From NCBI RefSeq assembly GCF_014203795.1, contig NZ_JACHJU010000001.1, positions 3,534,001-3,598,000 of the forward strand: a stretch of 64,000 nucleotides of DNA. The letters run 5' to 3'. Of the stretch, positions 8,922-17,817 are shown in pieces. Under the pieces are notes generated by a model. The model saw only the letters and a program-made list of their open reading frames with translations, was not told where the DNA came from and made no database searches. Position 1 is the first letter of the stretch; each line of letters opens with the position of its first letter. Source of the stretch: Streptosporangium album. GTDB taxonomy: Bacteria > Actinomycetota > Actinomycetes > Streptosporangiales > Streptosporangiaceae. A program made the translations under genes and the position numbers.

Positions 8922-9785
8922 TCAATCAAAGGGCGCTCGTTGTATGCCGAGCGTCACGGGCAGTCCGGTTCCAGAGTCGAGCAGGATTCGGCTGCCCAGG
9001 GGTTTGCTGAGCGTAATGGTGGTCTGGGCGAAAAGGAGTATGTCCTGGCAAGACCCACCGCTAAATGTCACGTCCACGTCGACCACCACTATGTCGCGCG
9101 TCTCGTGGACGCGGGCGCCATGGATGTCGTCACATGCGCCATGACCGAACTGAAGAAGCAGGTCCCGGGGCTTCCCCGGGACGGGCTCGAAGGCCATCAC
9201 CTCCCCGTACTCCCCTTCTTGCGGGGTGGGACGCGAGGTGGTGGCCGACGGGGGTATCGCCGCGTAGATGAACTTCTCTTCGACGCCCTTCACGGTGAAG
9301 TGCCAGGCAGGCACCTGAATCATCCCCCGGCTGGTGAGCAGCGGTACATCGCTGGGTTCGGCGCCGGTGACCCGGAGGGTGGTACAGCCATCCGGCGGGC
9401 AGTCCTCCTCAATGAAGTCGTCGGGCTTGCTCAGCTCCACGTATGCCGTCGCCGCCGTGATCAAGGGGACCGTCATGGTAGAGCCATCGGGCCAGCGCAG
9501 TTGTGTGCTGGTCGGGGATTCTGCGGGCAGGTCGACGTCAAGGGCCCACGCTCCGTTGGTCTTGCTCACGCCCACCCAGTCGGGTATGTGTAGCCACTCT
9601 GGCGCGATGTCGAGTCCCGCCAACGGTACAAAGCCGTCCCGCCAGGCACGGTCAATTTCGGAGCCACGCCAGCGGTCCATTACCTCACGGGCGCGATCCT
9701 GGAACTTTTCCGACGACGTATGACTGTCGCTGCCACCCGCAGAGAGCAGCAGCACCAATGAGAGGAACCAGATGAGCTTACGCAA
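8922..9785 (-). CDS. Secreted hypothetical protein
   Basis: The 287-residue product begins with a TTG at 9785, six bases after an AGGTG site. Residues 1-18 (MRKLIWFLSLVLLLSAGG) form a signal peptide. The position where a lipobox Cys would fall is Gly-Ser, so it is probably secreted instead of lipid-anchored. The mature part has a CPPDGC motif and a further Cys pair (HGACDD, GGSCQD), which could form disulfides. Aromatic and beta-strand-rich stretches dominate. No family recognised. Confidence 0.65.
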   Translation of the reverse strand: MRKLIWFLSLVLLLSAGGSDSHTSSEKFQDRAREVMDRWRGSEIDRAWRDGFVPLAGLDIAPEWLHIPDWVGVSKTNGAWALDVDLPAESPTSTQLRWPDGSTMTVPLITAATAYVELSKPDDFIEEDCPPDGCTTLRVTGAEPSDVPLLTSRGMIQVPAWHFTVKGVEEKFIYAAIPPSATTSRPTPQEGEYGEVMAFEPVPGKPRDLLLQFGHGACDDIHGARVHETRDIVVVDVDVTFSGGSCQDILLFAQTTITLSKPLGSRILLDSGTGLPVTLGIQRAPFD

Positions 9786-9949
9786 GGCGGCACCTGAATC
9801 ACGAGAAGAGAGGGTCCACCGGTCAGTGAGGGGTGGACCAGCGGGACAACCGGGCTTGGAGAGCTCACATCCTGCCGCATGAAACCCGCATTCATGGATG
9901 GGAGAATATGGCCCATACTCGGGTCGCGATCGACGCTGCTTAGTCGAGG

Positions 9950-10060
9950 CTAGATGTAGTCCCGGTCCAGCACGGGTGGCACGAGCATGATGTGCTCGTA
10001 CTCGCCGTACTCAACTGTCTGGTGCGCCGGAAGCCGCTGCCAGAGATTGATCGAGGAACG
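9950..10060 (-). pseudogene. 3' remnant of an unrecognised gene
   Basis: The minus-strand frame encodes INLWQRLPAHQTVEYGEYEH and a short tail before a stop at 9950. The stretch is protein-like, but upstream the frame loses coding character. It is probably the last 35 or so codons of a deleted gene. Confidence 0.3.
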
Positions 10061-10268
10061 ACGGCCAGTGAACGGGCATGACGAAGACGGGCTTGCCCCC
10101 TCCGTCGCAGGCCCGCTGCTTCGTGGTGGGTCGAGACAGACAGGAAGATCAGGCGGAGGAAGTGTTCGTGTTCGCGCATGATCTGAGGGTTGATCGCGTG
10201 CCACAGGCGTGCCAGATCTCACGGGAAACGACGGGGAATCACGGGGACTCACGGATCAAGAACGAAGA

Positions 10269-10303
10269 AGGCCCCTCACCGCATCTCTGCTGGTGAGGGG
10301 CCT
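10269..10303 (-). terminator. Hairpin downstream of the tRNA-Tyr 3' half
   Basis: A perfect 12-bp stem (10269-10280 with 10292-10303) surrounds an 11-base loop. It follows the tRNA 3' end by 14 bases in the minus direction, as a tRNA terminator would. It was presumably carried along with the tRNA fragment. Confidence 0.7.
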
Positions 10304-10316
10304 CTTTACGCTGATG

Positions 10317-10368
10317 TGGCAGGTGCAGGACTTGAACCTGCGTAGGCTGAGCCGACGGTTTTACAGCG
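10317..10368 (-). pseudogene. 3' half of tRNA-Tyr (attachment-site remnant)
   Basis: Read on the minus strand, the segment runs from the anticodon loop (CTGTAAA, anticodon GTA) through the variable arm and T-arm (GCAGGTTCAAGTCCTGC) to the acceptor end ACCTGCCA. There is no D-arm or 5' acceptor strand: identity with a tRNA begins at the anticodon loop. That is the part of a tRNA gene usually duplicated by tyrosine-integrase elements. A tRNA-like terminator follows. Not a functional tRNA. Confidence 0.65.
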
Positions 10369-10448
10369 AGCCGTGGTTTACCTAGCACCCCCCGCCGGTA
10401 GACCCGTACGACGGAGATGACCCGTTCTGGCGGGAGGTACGGGCGACC

Positions 10449-10844
10449 ATGGAGCGGGCGCGCACGGCTTCCGGGGAAACGGACATGCTCCGGCTGAGCC
10501 GAGAGGGATACGAACGAGCGTGCGCCACGCTCGAACTGACCCCCATGAGCGACGAGGAGTGCGAGAGCCCGGAGATCTGCGATCGCACGTACGGACCTCC
10601 CAAAGACGGTTTCGTCGCGACGATCTCAAAGAAGCTCGCCTTCGGGCGCGACTGGGGCATCAGAGGCGAACGACGCAAGGAGCGGATGCGGCTCCGCCAG
10701 GAACTGGAACGGAGGTTCCCCCGCAGGATGTCGCGTGAGCAGTACGAGGAGTTCTGCACTGAGGCCGGACTTCAACCGCCCCCAGCCTTCAGCAGGCAGG
10801 TGGCAGTCCTGGAGTCGCAGGCCGAGCGCCTCAGCCGGGCGTAG
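10449..10844 (+). CDS. Hypothetical protein, possibly truncated at both ends
   Basis: The 131-residue ORF is protein-like and charged (REGYERACATLELTPMSDEE, KKLAFGRDWGIRGERRKERM). The open frame continues upstream of the ATG to a TAG at 10383 (PYDGDDPFWREVRAT), close to the tRNA-Tyr fragment, so the original N-terminus may have been lost. The last 20 residues lie antisense to an integrase fragment and probably are not native. The family is unknown; its place beside an attachment-site scar suggests mobile-element cargo. Confidence 0.45.
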   Translation: MERARTASGETDMLRLSREGYERACATLELTPMSDEECESPEICDRTYGPPKDGFVATISKKLAFGRDWGIRGERRKERMRLRQELERRFPRRMSREQYEEFCTEAGLQPPPAFSRQVAVLESQAERLSRA

Positions 10845-10879
10845 GGCCGCGTAGTACATGCAGGCGAACAGCGCCATGA
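10784..10879 (-). pseudogene. Fragment of a tyrosine recombinase (integrase)
   Basis: The minus-strand frame encodes ALFACMYYAALRPAEALGLR followed by LQDCHLPAEGWG. This is the segment around the first catalytic Arg (the A-LRP/G-E-AL-L box) of phage-type integrases. Only about 33 residues remain. It lies 420 bp from the tRNA-Tyr 3' half. Confidence 0.6.
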
Positions 10880-10883
10880 GCCG

Positions 10884-10931
10884 CCGGCCCGGAGCATCGC
10901 CTCGTCGTCCGCCAACAGCACTCGGATCATC
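10884..10931 (-). pseudogene. First 16 codons of a response regulator
   Basis: MIRVLLADDEAMLRAG on the minus strand is the N-terminal beta strand and acidic cluster (DDE) of NarL/LuxR-type receiver domains. The frame then runs directly into the integrase fragment, so a deletion has joined two unrelated genes. Confidence 0.45.
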
Positions 10932-10999
10932 GGCCGCTGCCTTCGCCTGTCTGCGAAAGCGGCACCCGAAGCCGGGTACCGCCCGGTCATGCAGGCACG

Positions 11000-12520
11000 C
11001 TACCCAACGGGAGAGGGACTGGCTGACGTTGACGCCGGTCCGCCCGGGAGCGGGGCGGGAGTGCCCGAACGGCGGGCAAGGATGGTGTGGACGAGACGGG
11101 AGACGACGACGGCGGCGGCGGCCAGCGCGCCGGTGCCGGCCCAGATGTACAGCGCGAGCCAGACATAGGTGATCTGGTCCAGCGTGCCCACCCGACGCAT
11201 CAGGAAGCCGATCAGATCGGCGAGGCCGACGAAGATCGCGATCGGCAGCGTGTAGGGGACCAGCCGTACGATCAGGCGCCACACGGGGCGGCCTGCACGT
11301 CGGCGGGCCCATCTGCGGGCACGGTAGACCCCCACGAAGCCGAGCCCGAGGTTGAGCAGGGTCAGGCCGCCCAGCCAGGGGTCCGCGGTCGTGGCGAAGG
11401 GTACGGTGCCCGCGTCGGGGCGGCCCTCGATGATGTCGATCAGGCCGTCGGTGATGATGACCGCGTCGTCACCGGAGATCATCCCGGTGTTGGTGACAAC
11501 GGCGATGCCGTATCCGCTTGCGGGCAGGAGGGTCTGCGCGGAGTTGTGGGTGAGCAGCCACCCGGTGTGCTGGAGCTGGGGCGCTCCCCCGGCGGTCTTC
11601 CCGGTCTCCCATCCCATGCCGTAGTTGCTGCCGCCCACGCCGGACGCGGTCTGAGCAATCTTGACGGTCTCCTTGGGGAAGACATGGCCGGTGCCGTTCT
11701 GCGTGATCAGCCACTTGGTCATGTCGTCGGCGGTGCTGACGACGCCGTAGGCGCCATTGATGAACCACTTCGGATGGGAGCGCTTGATGACCTGGCCGTA
11801 GGCGCGGATGTAACCCTCGCCCGTGCCGGGGAGGTCCATGGTGGTGTTCACCGTCCTGGTGGACGTCATGCCGATCGGATCGAAGGCGGTGGCGGCCATG
11901 TAGTCGGCGAACGGCACCCCGGCCACCACCTCGACCAGCCGCGCCGCGAGAGAGTAGTTGGGGTTGTGGTAGATCTTCTTGGTGCCCGGGTCGGTCGCGA
12001 GCGGGGCGGTCCGCAGCATCGCGACGGCGTCCTTGAGGGTCTCCGGCGCGGGGAGCGTCAGCTCGGGGAAGGTCTGGTCGCTCATCCCCGAGGTCTGCTG
12101 GAGCAGCTCCCGCACGGTGATCTTCCCGGCGCGGGGATCGGCCATGGTGAACTCGGGCAGGTATTTCCGGACGGGGTCGTCCAGGCTGAGCTTGCCCTGG
12201 TCGGCGAGGTGCAGCACCGCCAAGGCCGTGAACGACTTGGAGACCGAGGCGAGCGGCATCGGCGTGTCCTTCGTGATCGCCTCGCCACCGGCTGTGTGGC
12301 CGTAACCAGCGGCGTGCACGACCCGGTCGCCCTTGGTGACCGCGACCAGGGCACCGGGCAGTCGGGTCCGCTCGATGTAGTCGCGCATGTAGTGGTCGAT
12401 CGCGGTCGCGCTCAGCTCGCCGGTCTCCGGCACTTCCGCCAAGGCACTCGCCGGCGTCACCCCCATCGCGAGCAACACGCCGGTCAGACCGGCGATCGCC
12501 GCGACCTTCCGTATCTTCAT
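11000..12520 (-). CDS. Secreted, membrane-anchored beta-lactamase-like serine hydrolase
   Basis: The 506-residue protein begins at an ATG preceded by GGAGGG. Residues 1-27 are a signal peptide. The class C beta-lactamase/D-Ala-D-Ala-peptidase-like domain (residues 40-350) has the SxxK nucleophile S92-V-S-K95 (PLASVSKSF), the YxN motif in KIYHNPNYSLAARL and an HTG (QLQHTGWLL) in place of KTG. Residues 370-485 contain three or four membrane helices, then a Pro/Ser-rich tail. The catalytic domain should face outside, tethered by the C-terminal helices. Substrate is unknown; peptidoglycan or D-amino-acid peptides are usual for this family. Monocistronic. Confidence 0.85.
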   Translation of the reverse strand: MKIRKVAAIAGLTGVLLAMGVTPASALAEVPETGELSATAIDHYMRDYIERTRLPGALVAVTKGDRVVHAAGYGHTAGGEAITKDTPMPLASVSKSFTALAVLHLADQGKLSLDDPVRKYLPEFTMADPRAGKITVRELLQQTSGMSDQTFPELTLPAPETLKDAVAMLRTAPLATDPGTKKIYHNPNYSLAARLVEVVAGVPFADYMAATAFDPIGMTSTRTVNTTMDLPGTGEGYIRAYGQVIKRSHPKWFINGAYGVVSTADDMTKWLITQNGTGHVFPKETVKIAQTASGVGGSNYGMGWETGKTAGGAPQLQHTGWLLTHNSAQTLLPASGYGIAVVTNTGMISGDDAVIITDGLIDIIEGRPDAGTVPFATTADPWLGGLTLLNLGLGFVGVYRARRWARRRAGRPVWRLIVRLVPYTLPIAIFVGLADLIGFLMRRVGTLDQITYVWLALYIWAGTGALAAAAVVVSRLVHTILARRSGTPAPLPGGPASTSASPSPVG

Positions 12521-12708
12521 CGGGGGCCCTCCGTGGTCTCCATTTGCATGGGACGAACGTTAGAAGTCGGCGGGAGGGCCACACAGCGTACGATCGGATG
12601 GACCTCACCATGACTTTCGTCAGGTCCCGGATCGGGGTGCATCCTCTCCACCTTCGGATTGGTTGCCGTGTGATCCGCTCTAGTTGCGGTTTCCCGCTGT
12701 ACACCCCT

Positions 12709-13370
12709 TGTCCGTGGCCATGCCAAAAAGTCGCCGCAGGTGGCCAATTCCAGGTCACCACTGGTGGCCGGATTAAGTCCCCACTCTGCTCGCGTGTCGT
12801 CGAGGGGTGCGTGCCCTGAGCGGTGATCGTGACGGTGTCAGCCAGTCACGAGATCACCGCTCAGGGGGTCTGTTCGGCCATGAAATCTTCGGGGGAAGTC
12901 ATGGACATCATCGCCGCCTACCGCGAGGTAGGCACCTACCGCGGGGCCGCCGCCATGTGCGGCACCACCCACAAGACCGTCAAACGCATCATCGAGCGGG
13001 CGCTGGCCGGCGACAAGACGCCGGGCCGCAAGCATCGTGAGCACAACTACGACGCGGTCGCCGACCTGGTGACCGAGAAGGTGGCGGCCACGGCCGGGAA
13101 GATCTCGGCCAAACGGCTGCTGCCGCCGGCCCGGACGGCCGGCTATGCCGGCTCGGCCCGTAGCTCCCGCCGTCTGGTCGCAGCCACGAAGAAGGCCTGG
13201 CGGCGCGGGCACCACCGCGGGCGGCGCCCGGCACTCTGGACGCCGGGCGAGATGCTGGTCATCGACTGGGGCGACGCGGGCGGTGGCCTGCACGTGTTCT
13301 GCGCGGTGCCGGCCTGGTCACGCGTGCGGTTCGTCCGCTTCGCCGACAACCAGCGCGCCGCCCCGGCGTT
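12709..13370 (+). mobile_element. Left part of an IS21-family element
   Basis: The segment holds the 5' part of an istA-like gene and about 170 bp upstream with repeated ggtggcc motifs (12739 onward) as seen at IS21 ends. A 19-bp tip beginning TGTCCGTGGCC at 12709 recurs at 31551-31569. The element ends abruptly near 13370 inside another gene, and istB and the right end are missing. Confidence 0.65.
12880..13370 (+). pseudogene. Truncated IS21-family transposase IstA
   Basis: Starting at ATG 12880 (MKSSGEVMDIIAAYREVGTY), the frame encodes the N-terminal HTH (YRGAAAMCGTTHKTVKRII) and the beginning of the catalytic domain (LVIDWGDAG holding the first Asp). After DNQRAAPAF the frame enters sequence antisense to a metallo-hydrolase gene. 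About 160 of the usual roughly 400-500 residues remain. In-frame starts further upstream are not needed for the HTH. Confidence 0.75.
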
Positions 13371-13940
13371 CAGTACGGCTGCGCCGATGTCCGGTACGCG
13401 GTGGGAGATTTCCGCGACTGTACGGATCGAGGCGTTGTCGTCACTCACGTAGACGGTGGGAAGGTCCTGTCCCGACAGCACGAACCCGGTGACCTCGCAG
13501 TTGACGTTTCCATCCGCGGCGCGCTCGCCGTCCTCGGGACCGTGGACCGCAGGAACGGCCAGCACGGTCAGATCGCCGTTGCCGTCCGCGCGCGGTAGGG
13601 CATGGCTCGTCCAGAGGGAGAGACCGACCGCCGGGGAGCCGAGCCGGCTGGCGGAACGGGGACCGGTGAGGACCAGCGGGGCGGCCAGCGCGGAGGCGCG
13701 GCCGTGCTCGTCGAGGTTGTCCAGATGCAGATCGTGGCTGACCAGAACGAGGTCGACCGGGCCCAACTCATCCGCGCCGACAGCGGGTCCGGCCGTCTTG
13801 GTGAGGTATCCGTGGGGACCGGCGGCGTCGAAGGCCGGGTCGGTGACGATGCGCAGGCCGCCGATGTCGATGACGGCCGTAGGACCGCCCAGGACCATGA
13901 CCGCGCATTCCTGTCGGGGCAGCAGCCCTGCTGCCGTCAT
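13371..13940 (-). pseudogene. C-terminally truncated MBL-fold (UlaG-like) metallohydrolase
   Basis: The frame begins at ATG 13940 (GAGGA site five bases before) or at 13898. It encodes GGPTAVIDIGGLRIVTDPAF, the HxHxD-like metal motif LVSHDLHLDNLDEHGR, and SHALPRADGNGDLTVLAVPA. Homology ends at PDIGAAVLNAGAA where the IS21 remnant begins, so the last metal ligands are lost. It is probably inactive; the IS21 right end and the hydrolase 3' end were deleted together. Confidence 0.7.
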
Positions 13941-14080
13941 CGCCGTCCTCGCCGAGTCGTCTCGATCGCTTCGTTCACGCCACCGAGGATAAGAACCTCA
14001 CGCACGCGCGTGAGATGCCTGTCGTGATGCATCCATGTCCGGCAGACATGGATGCTGATCATCCCGCCCGGGACGTCGGC

Positions 14081-14938
14081 TCACTCGTGCTCCGCCCTTA
14101 CGGCGGCGTCCAGGAACCGGCGGACCAGGGCCCGTTGAGCGTCGGGCAGATAGACAAGGCTGACCGGGCTGGGCGGCGCCTCGGTGAGCGGAATGAAACG
14201 GAGGGCGGGGTGCTGGGTGCGGCGCTGCGCCATCTCGGGGACGATGCCGATGCCACGGTTGGCGGCCACCGTCTCAAGCCATTCGTCGTAGTTGGCCGTC
14301 TCGATGATCTGCTCCGGGCACTGGTCCACGGACCAGGACCAGGGGCCGGTGGTGCCGCTGACCGTGTTGACGACCAGGGGCCAGTGCTGGACGTCCGCCC
14401 AGCCCAGGTGGCCGAGACGGACCAGATCGCAGTGCTCGGAGCAGACGGCGATGCGCGGTTCGTCGTACAGGTGCACGGTGCGCGCTGCCCTCGGCGGGTC
14501 GAAGTCGCCGCGGACCAGGGCGATGTCGACGGCGCGCTGCCGCAGAGCCTGAAGGGGATCGTCGGTGCGGGTCAGGGTGACCGAGGCTCCGGTGTCCTGC
14601 TCGAAGTGGCTCACCGCCTGCTGGGCCCAGGGGTCGGGCAGCAGCCAGCTGAAGCCGAGCCGGAGGGTGACCTTGTGGCGCACGACGGCCAGGGCCTGGT
14701 CGAGGGTGAAGAGGACACGCTCGGCGTGGAGGAGGAACTCGGCGCCGGTGGCCGTCAGCTCGACGTGCCGGGAGGAGCGGTCGAGGAGGCGGACGTTCAG
14801 GTTGCCCTCCAACTGCGCGATCGTACGGCTCAGAGCCGGCTGTGTGATCAGCAGTTCCTCGGCTGCCCGGGAGAAGGACCGGTGTCGTGCCACAGACGTG
14901 AAGGCCCGCAGGTGACGGAGTTCGACGTCCATGCTCAT
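14081..14938 (-). CDS. LysR-family transcriptional regulator
   Basis: The 285-residue regulator starts at ATG 14938 (MSMDVELRHLRAFTSV), placed well after GGAGAAGG; longer starts would add a non-homologous leader. The winged HTH covers residues 1-65 (SFSRAAEELLITQPALSRTI). The substrate-binding domain follows from about residue 90. It is divergent from an MFS exporter gene 119 bp away. LysR proteins usually regulate their divergent neighbour and themselves, so the intergenic sequence is the expected operator. The inducer is unknown. Confidence 0.9.
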   Translation of the reverse strand: MSMDVELRHLRAFTSVARHRSFSRAAEELLITQPALSRTIAQLEGNLNVRLLDRSSRHVELTATGAEFLLHAERVLFTLDQALAVVRHKVTLRLGFSWLLPDPWAQQAVSHFEQDTGASVTLTRTDDPLQALRQRAVDIALVRGDFDPPRAARTVHLYDEPRIAVCSEHCDLVRLGHLGWADVQHWPLVVNTVSGTTGPWSWSVDQCPEQIIETANYDEWLETVAANRGIGIVPEMAQRRTQHPALRFIPLTEAPPSPVSLVYLPDAQRALVRRFLDAAVRAEHE

Positions 14939-15057
14939 CGTGCCTTCTCCCCGGATCCATGCCTGCCGTGCATAGCAGCAGCTTAACCGGCATTTCACAA
15001 GCGTTCGCGGGCTGTCTAGCGTGGGTGGTGGCCGCTGAACGCCGAGGGAAAGTGATC

Positions 15058-16074
15058 ATGACGCCAGAAGTAGCACGACCAACAGCCCCCACCCGCCCGC
15101 GCAGGGAGTCCCCCTGGACGATCGTGGCCCAGGCCGCGGCAGCGCTCGCCGCGGGTATGGGGATCGGCCGGTTCGTGTACACCCCCATCCTGCCGCTCAT
15201 GCACGCCCAGGCAGGTCTGTCCTCGGGGCTCGGGGCGAGCCTGGCCACCGCGAACTTCATCGGCTACCTCGCGGGCGCCCTCGTCGGCATCGCCGTCCCG
15301 GCCGTCGTACGCTCGGCCGCGACCTTGCGCGGCTCGCTGGCCGTCATGGTCGCGACACTGGCGCTCATACCGGCCACGCACGACGGCACCGCCTGGTTCG
15401 CGCTGCGGCTGGTGGCCGGCGCCGCCAGCGCGCTGGTGTTCGTGATCGCCGTCAGCGCCGTGCTCTCCCGCCTGCAGGCGCACGCACACCACATGGTCGG
15501 ATGGGCCTTCGGCGGTGTCGGCGCCGGAATCGCCCTGTTCGCCAGCTACACCTTCGAGGGCATCGGCTACATCATCGCTGGCACCTTCCTGGTCGCGGCG
15601 ATCCAGCAAGGCGTCCAGGGCTGGCTCGGCAGCGGTGCCTGGATCGTGGTCGGACTCGCCGCCCTGCCCTCCTGCGCCCTGTGGACTCGCCTGGCACGCC
15701 GCTGGTCGCGACCGGCGCTACTGCTCACCTTGCTGAGCATCCAGGCTGTCGGCATCGCGCTGCCGGCTTTGCTCGGCGGCGCTGCCCCGGCGCTGGTCTC
15801 CGCCGTGCTGTTCGGCGCCACATTCATGGGCGTCAGCACGATCGCCCTGTCGATCGGCACTCATCTGCAAGTGCCGCGCGCCGTGGCCCTGCTGACCGCC
15901 GGATACAGCGCTGGCCAGATCCTCGGCCCGCTGCTGGCCGCACCCCTGCTGCGTCACGGTTACCACCAGGCCCTCCTGCTGGGCAGCACCATGGTCGCAA
16001 TCGCCGGAGTCGCGGCCGCCGCCGTCTGCATCCGCTTTCCGCACCACCTCGCTCCCGTCGCCTCGACGGCCTGA
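15058..16074 (+). CDS. YbfB/YjiJ-family MFS transporter
   Basis: The 338-residue protein starts at ATG 15058 after GAGGGAA. About ten to twelve hydrophobic helices run through the whole chain. The first helix carries GMGIGRFVYTPILPLM, the signature of the YbfB/YjiJ branch of the major facilitator superfamily. Substrates of this branch are poorly known. It is divergent from a LysR regulator and 25 bp upstream of nitronate monooxygenase, so the two are probably one operon. Export or uptake of a nitro compound is possible but only inferred. Confidence 0.85.
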   Translation: MTPEVARPTAPTRPRRESPWTIVAQAAAALAAGMGIGRFVYTPILPLMHAQAGLSSGLGASLATANFIGYLAGALVGIAVPAVVRSAATLRGSLAVMVATLALIPATHDGTAWFALRLVAGAASALVFVIAVSAVLSRLQAHAHHMVGWAFGGVGAGIALFASYTFEGIGYIIAGTFLVAAIQQGVQGWLGSGAWIVVGLAALPSCALWTRLARRWSRPALLLTLLSIQAVGIALPALLGGAAPALVSAVLFGATFMGVSTIALSIGTHLQVPRAVALLTAGYSAGQILGPLLAAPLLRHGYHQALLLGSTMVAIAGVAAAAVCIRFPHHLAPVASTA

Positions 16075-16099
16075 CACCCGCACCCCAGGAGGAGTTGTC

Positions 16100-17131
16100 A
16101 TGAGCAGACTGCTGTCCGATCTCGGAATCGACCTCCCGGTCCTCGCCGCGCCGATGGCTGGCGGACCGAGCACACCCGCACTCGTCACGGCGGCCGCGCG
16201 CGTCGGCGGCCTGGGCTTTCTCGCCGGCGGGTACAAGACCGCGCAGGCGTTGGCCGGGCAGATCCACACCGTACGGGCGGACGGAGTGCCGTTCGGCGTC
16301 AACCTGTTCGTCCCCAACCCAGTCCCCATCTCCGCCGAGGCGTACCGGGGTTACGCCCAGGCGGTGCAGCCCGAGGCCGAGCTGTACGGGCTGAAGCTCA
16401 CCGACGGGGACCCGGTGGAGGACGACGATCAGTGGACGGACAAGGTCGACCTGCTGACCGCGAGTCCCGTCCCCTGGGTGTCCTTCACCTTCGGTATCCC
16501 CGACCGCGCGGTCGGGGATGCCCTGCGCCGGGCCGACACCACCGTCCTGCAGAACGTCACCTCGACCGACGAGGCACGCCGGGCGGCGGAGATCGGAGTC
16601 GACGCACTGATCGTGCAGGCGTCCACGGCCGGCGGGCACTCGGCCACGCTCACCCCCGAGCGACCGCTCACGCCTGTGCCGCTGCCCGAGCTGGTAGGCC
16701 AAGTGCGTGACGCCGTCACCTTGCCGGTCATCGCCACCGGCGGAATCGCCACCCCGGCCGATGTGGCGGCCGCGCTGCATGCCGGTGCGGAAGCCGTTAT
16801 GGTCGGCACCCTCCTACTGCGTACGGACGAGAGCGGAGCATCGGCGCCGCACAAGGCGGCTCTCGTGGACCCCGCCTTCGAGACGACCATCGTCACGCGC
16901 GCCTTCACGGGGCGGCCCGCCCGCGCCCTGCGCAACCACTTCACCGACCGCTTCGACGCGATCGCCCCCGCCGGCTACCCCGCCCTGCACCACCTCACCG
17001 GCCCGCTGCGCAAGGCGGCCACCGCGGCCGGAGACACCCGGCTGATCCACCTGTGGGCCGGAACGGGACACCGCGAGGCGAGGAGTGAGCCTGCTGAGCA
17101 GGCACTCGCTCGGCTTGCCAGTCGGCTCTAG
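16100..17131 (+). CDS. Nitronate monooxygenase (2-nitropropane dioxygenase family)
   Basis: The 343-residue FMN enzyme follows a near-perfect AGGAGGAG site. It has the TIM-barrel motifs of the family: VLAAPMAGGPSTPALVTAA at the N-terminus, GVNLFVPNP, QASTAGGHSATL with the probable catalytic His, and the phosphate-binding IATGGIATPADV and AVMVGTLLLRT. It should oxidise alkyl nitronates (such as propionate-3-nitronate) to aldehydes or ketones with O2, a detoxification role. It is cytoplasmic and likely co-transcribed with the MFS gene upstream under LysR control. Confidence 0.9.
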   Translation: MSRLLSDLGIDLPVLAAPMAGGPSTPALVTAAARVGGLGFLAGGYKTAQALAGQIHTVRADGVPFGVNLFVPNPVPISAEAYRGYAQAVQPEAELYGLKLTDGDPVEDDDQWTDKVDLLTASPVPWVSFTFGIPDRAVGDALRRADTTVLQNVTSTDEARRAAEIGVDALIVQASTAGGHSATLTPERPLTPVPLPELVGQVRDAVTLPVIATGGIATPADVAAALHAGAEAVMVGTLLLRTDESGASAPHKAALVDPAFETTIVTRAFTGRPARALRNHFTDRFDAIAPAGYPALHHLTGPLRKAATAAGDTRLIHLWAGTGHREARSEPAEQALARLASRL

Positions 17132-17158
17132 CCCTGGGCGACCCGGAGAGTGGCCTGT

Positions 17159-17183
17159 GCTCGGCTTCCCTGCGAAGCCGAGC
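17159..17183 (+). terminator. Hairpin after the nitronate monooxygenase gene
   Basis: A 10-bp stem (17159-17168 with 17174-17183, loop CCTGC) lies 28 bases past the stop codon. It probably ends the MFS/nitronate monooxygenase operon. Confidence 0.55.
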
Positions 17184-17403
17184 CCGACCAGTGCCACCAC
17201 GGCGGACGTCCGCCAGACCGACTGTGGGCCTACCCAAGGCGCGGTCACGCCCGAGACCGCGCGGATTTAGTACGACGACGGGTCGGCAGGGATACGGGGT
17301 CACGGGTCTCGTCTCTTCCGGAGATGGGCTCCATCTCTATCGATCATTGGCGCTGAAATGCACACGAGCCTAGGCTCCTAATCGCCTGAAAGGGGCGCAA
17401 ACA

Positions 17404-17817
17404 ATGCCACTAGTGCGGATTGACATGGTCCGTGGACGTCGATCGGACGAGATCAAGGCGATCGCCGACGCGACACACGAGGCGATTGTGAAGGTGCTGC
17501 ACATCCCCGAGCGCGACCGGTTTCAGATCATCACCGAGCACGATGCCGACCACCTGATCGCCCTGGACGCCGGGCTCGGTTTCGACCGCAGCTCCGGCGT
17601 GGTGATGATCCAGATCTTCACCCAGGCAGGCCGCACCACCGAGGTCAAGCAGGAGCTGTTCCGCACCATCGCCGACAGCCTGGGGTACGTCGGTGTTGCC
17701 GGCGAGGATGTCTTCATCGGCATCGCCGAGAACGGCCCTCAGGATTGGTCGTTCACCCACGGGCGCGCTCAGTACGTCGAAGGTGATCTCGCCGTCCCCG
17801 GTGGTTCGGGCACCTGA
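17404..17817 (+). CDS. Tautomerase-superfamily protein
   Basis: The 137-residue protein begins Met-Pro-Leu-Val, so the mature N-terminus would be the catalytic Pro typical of 4-oxalocrotonate/MIF-type tautomerases. The length and the pattern VRIDMVRGRRSDEIKAIADA plus VMIQIFTQAGRT fit the longer Tautomerase_2 group, which is about twice a 4-OT subunit. The ATG follows GAAAGGGG. Substrate is unknown. It stands alone, with a 270-bp gap upstream. Confidence 0.85.
   Translation: MPLVRIDMVRGRRSDEIKAIADATHEAIVKVLHIPERDRFQIITEHDADHLIALDAGLGFDRSSGVVMIQIFTQAGRTTEVKQELFRTIADSLGYVGVAGEDVFIGIAENGPQDWSFTHGRAQYVEGDLAVPGGSGT

Noticed and set aside
11087..12613. 508-codon plus-strand frame over the serine hydrolase
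   Set aside because: It is antisense to a gene with a signal peptide and catalytic motifs; the composition is GC-shadow-like.
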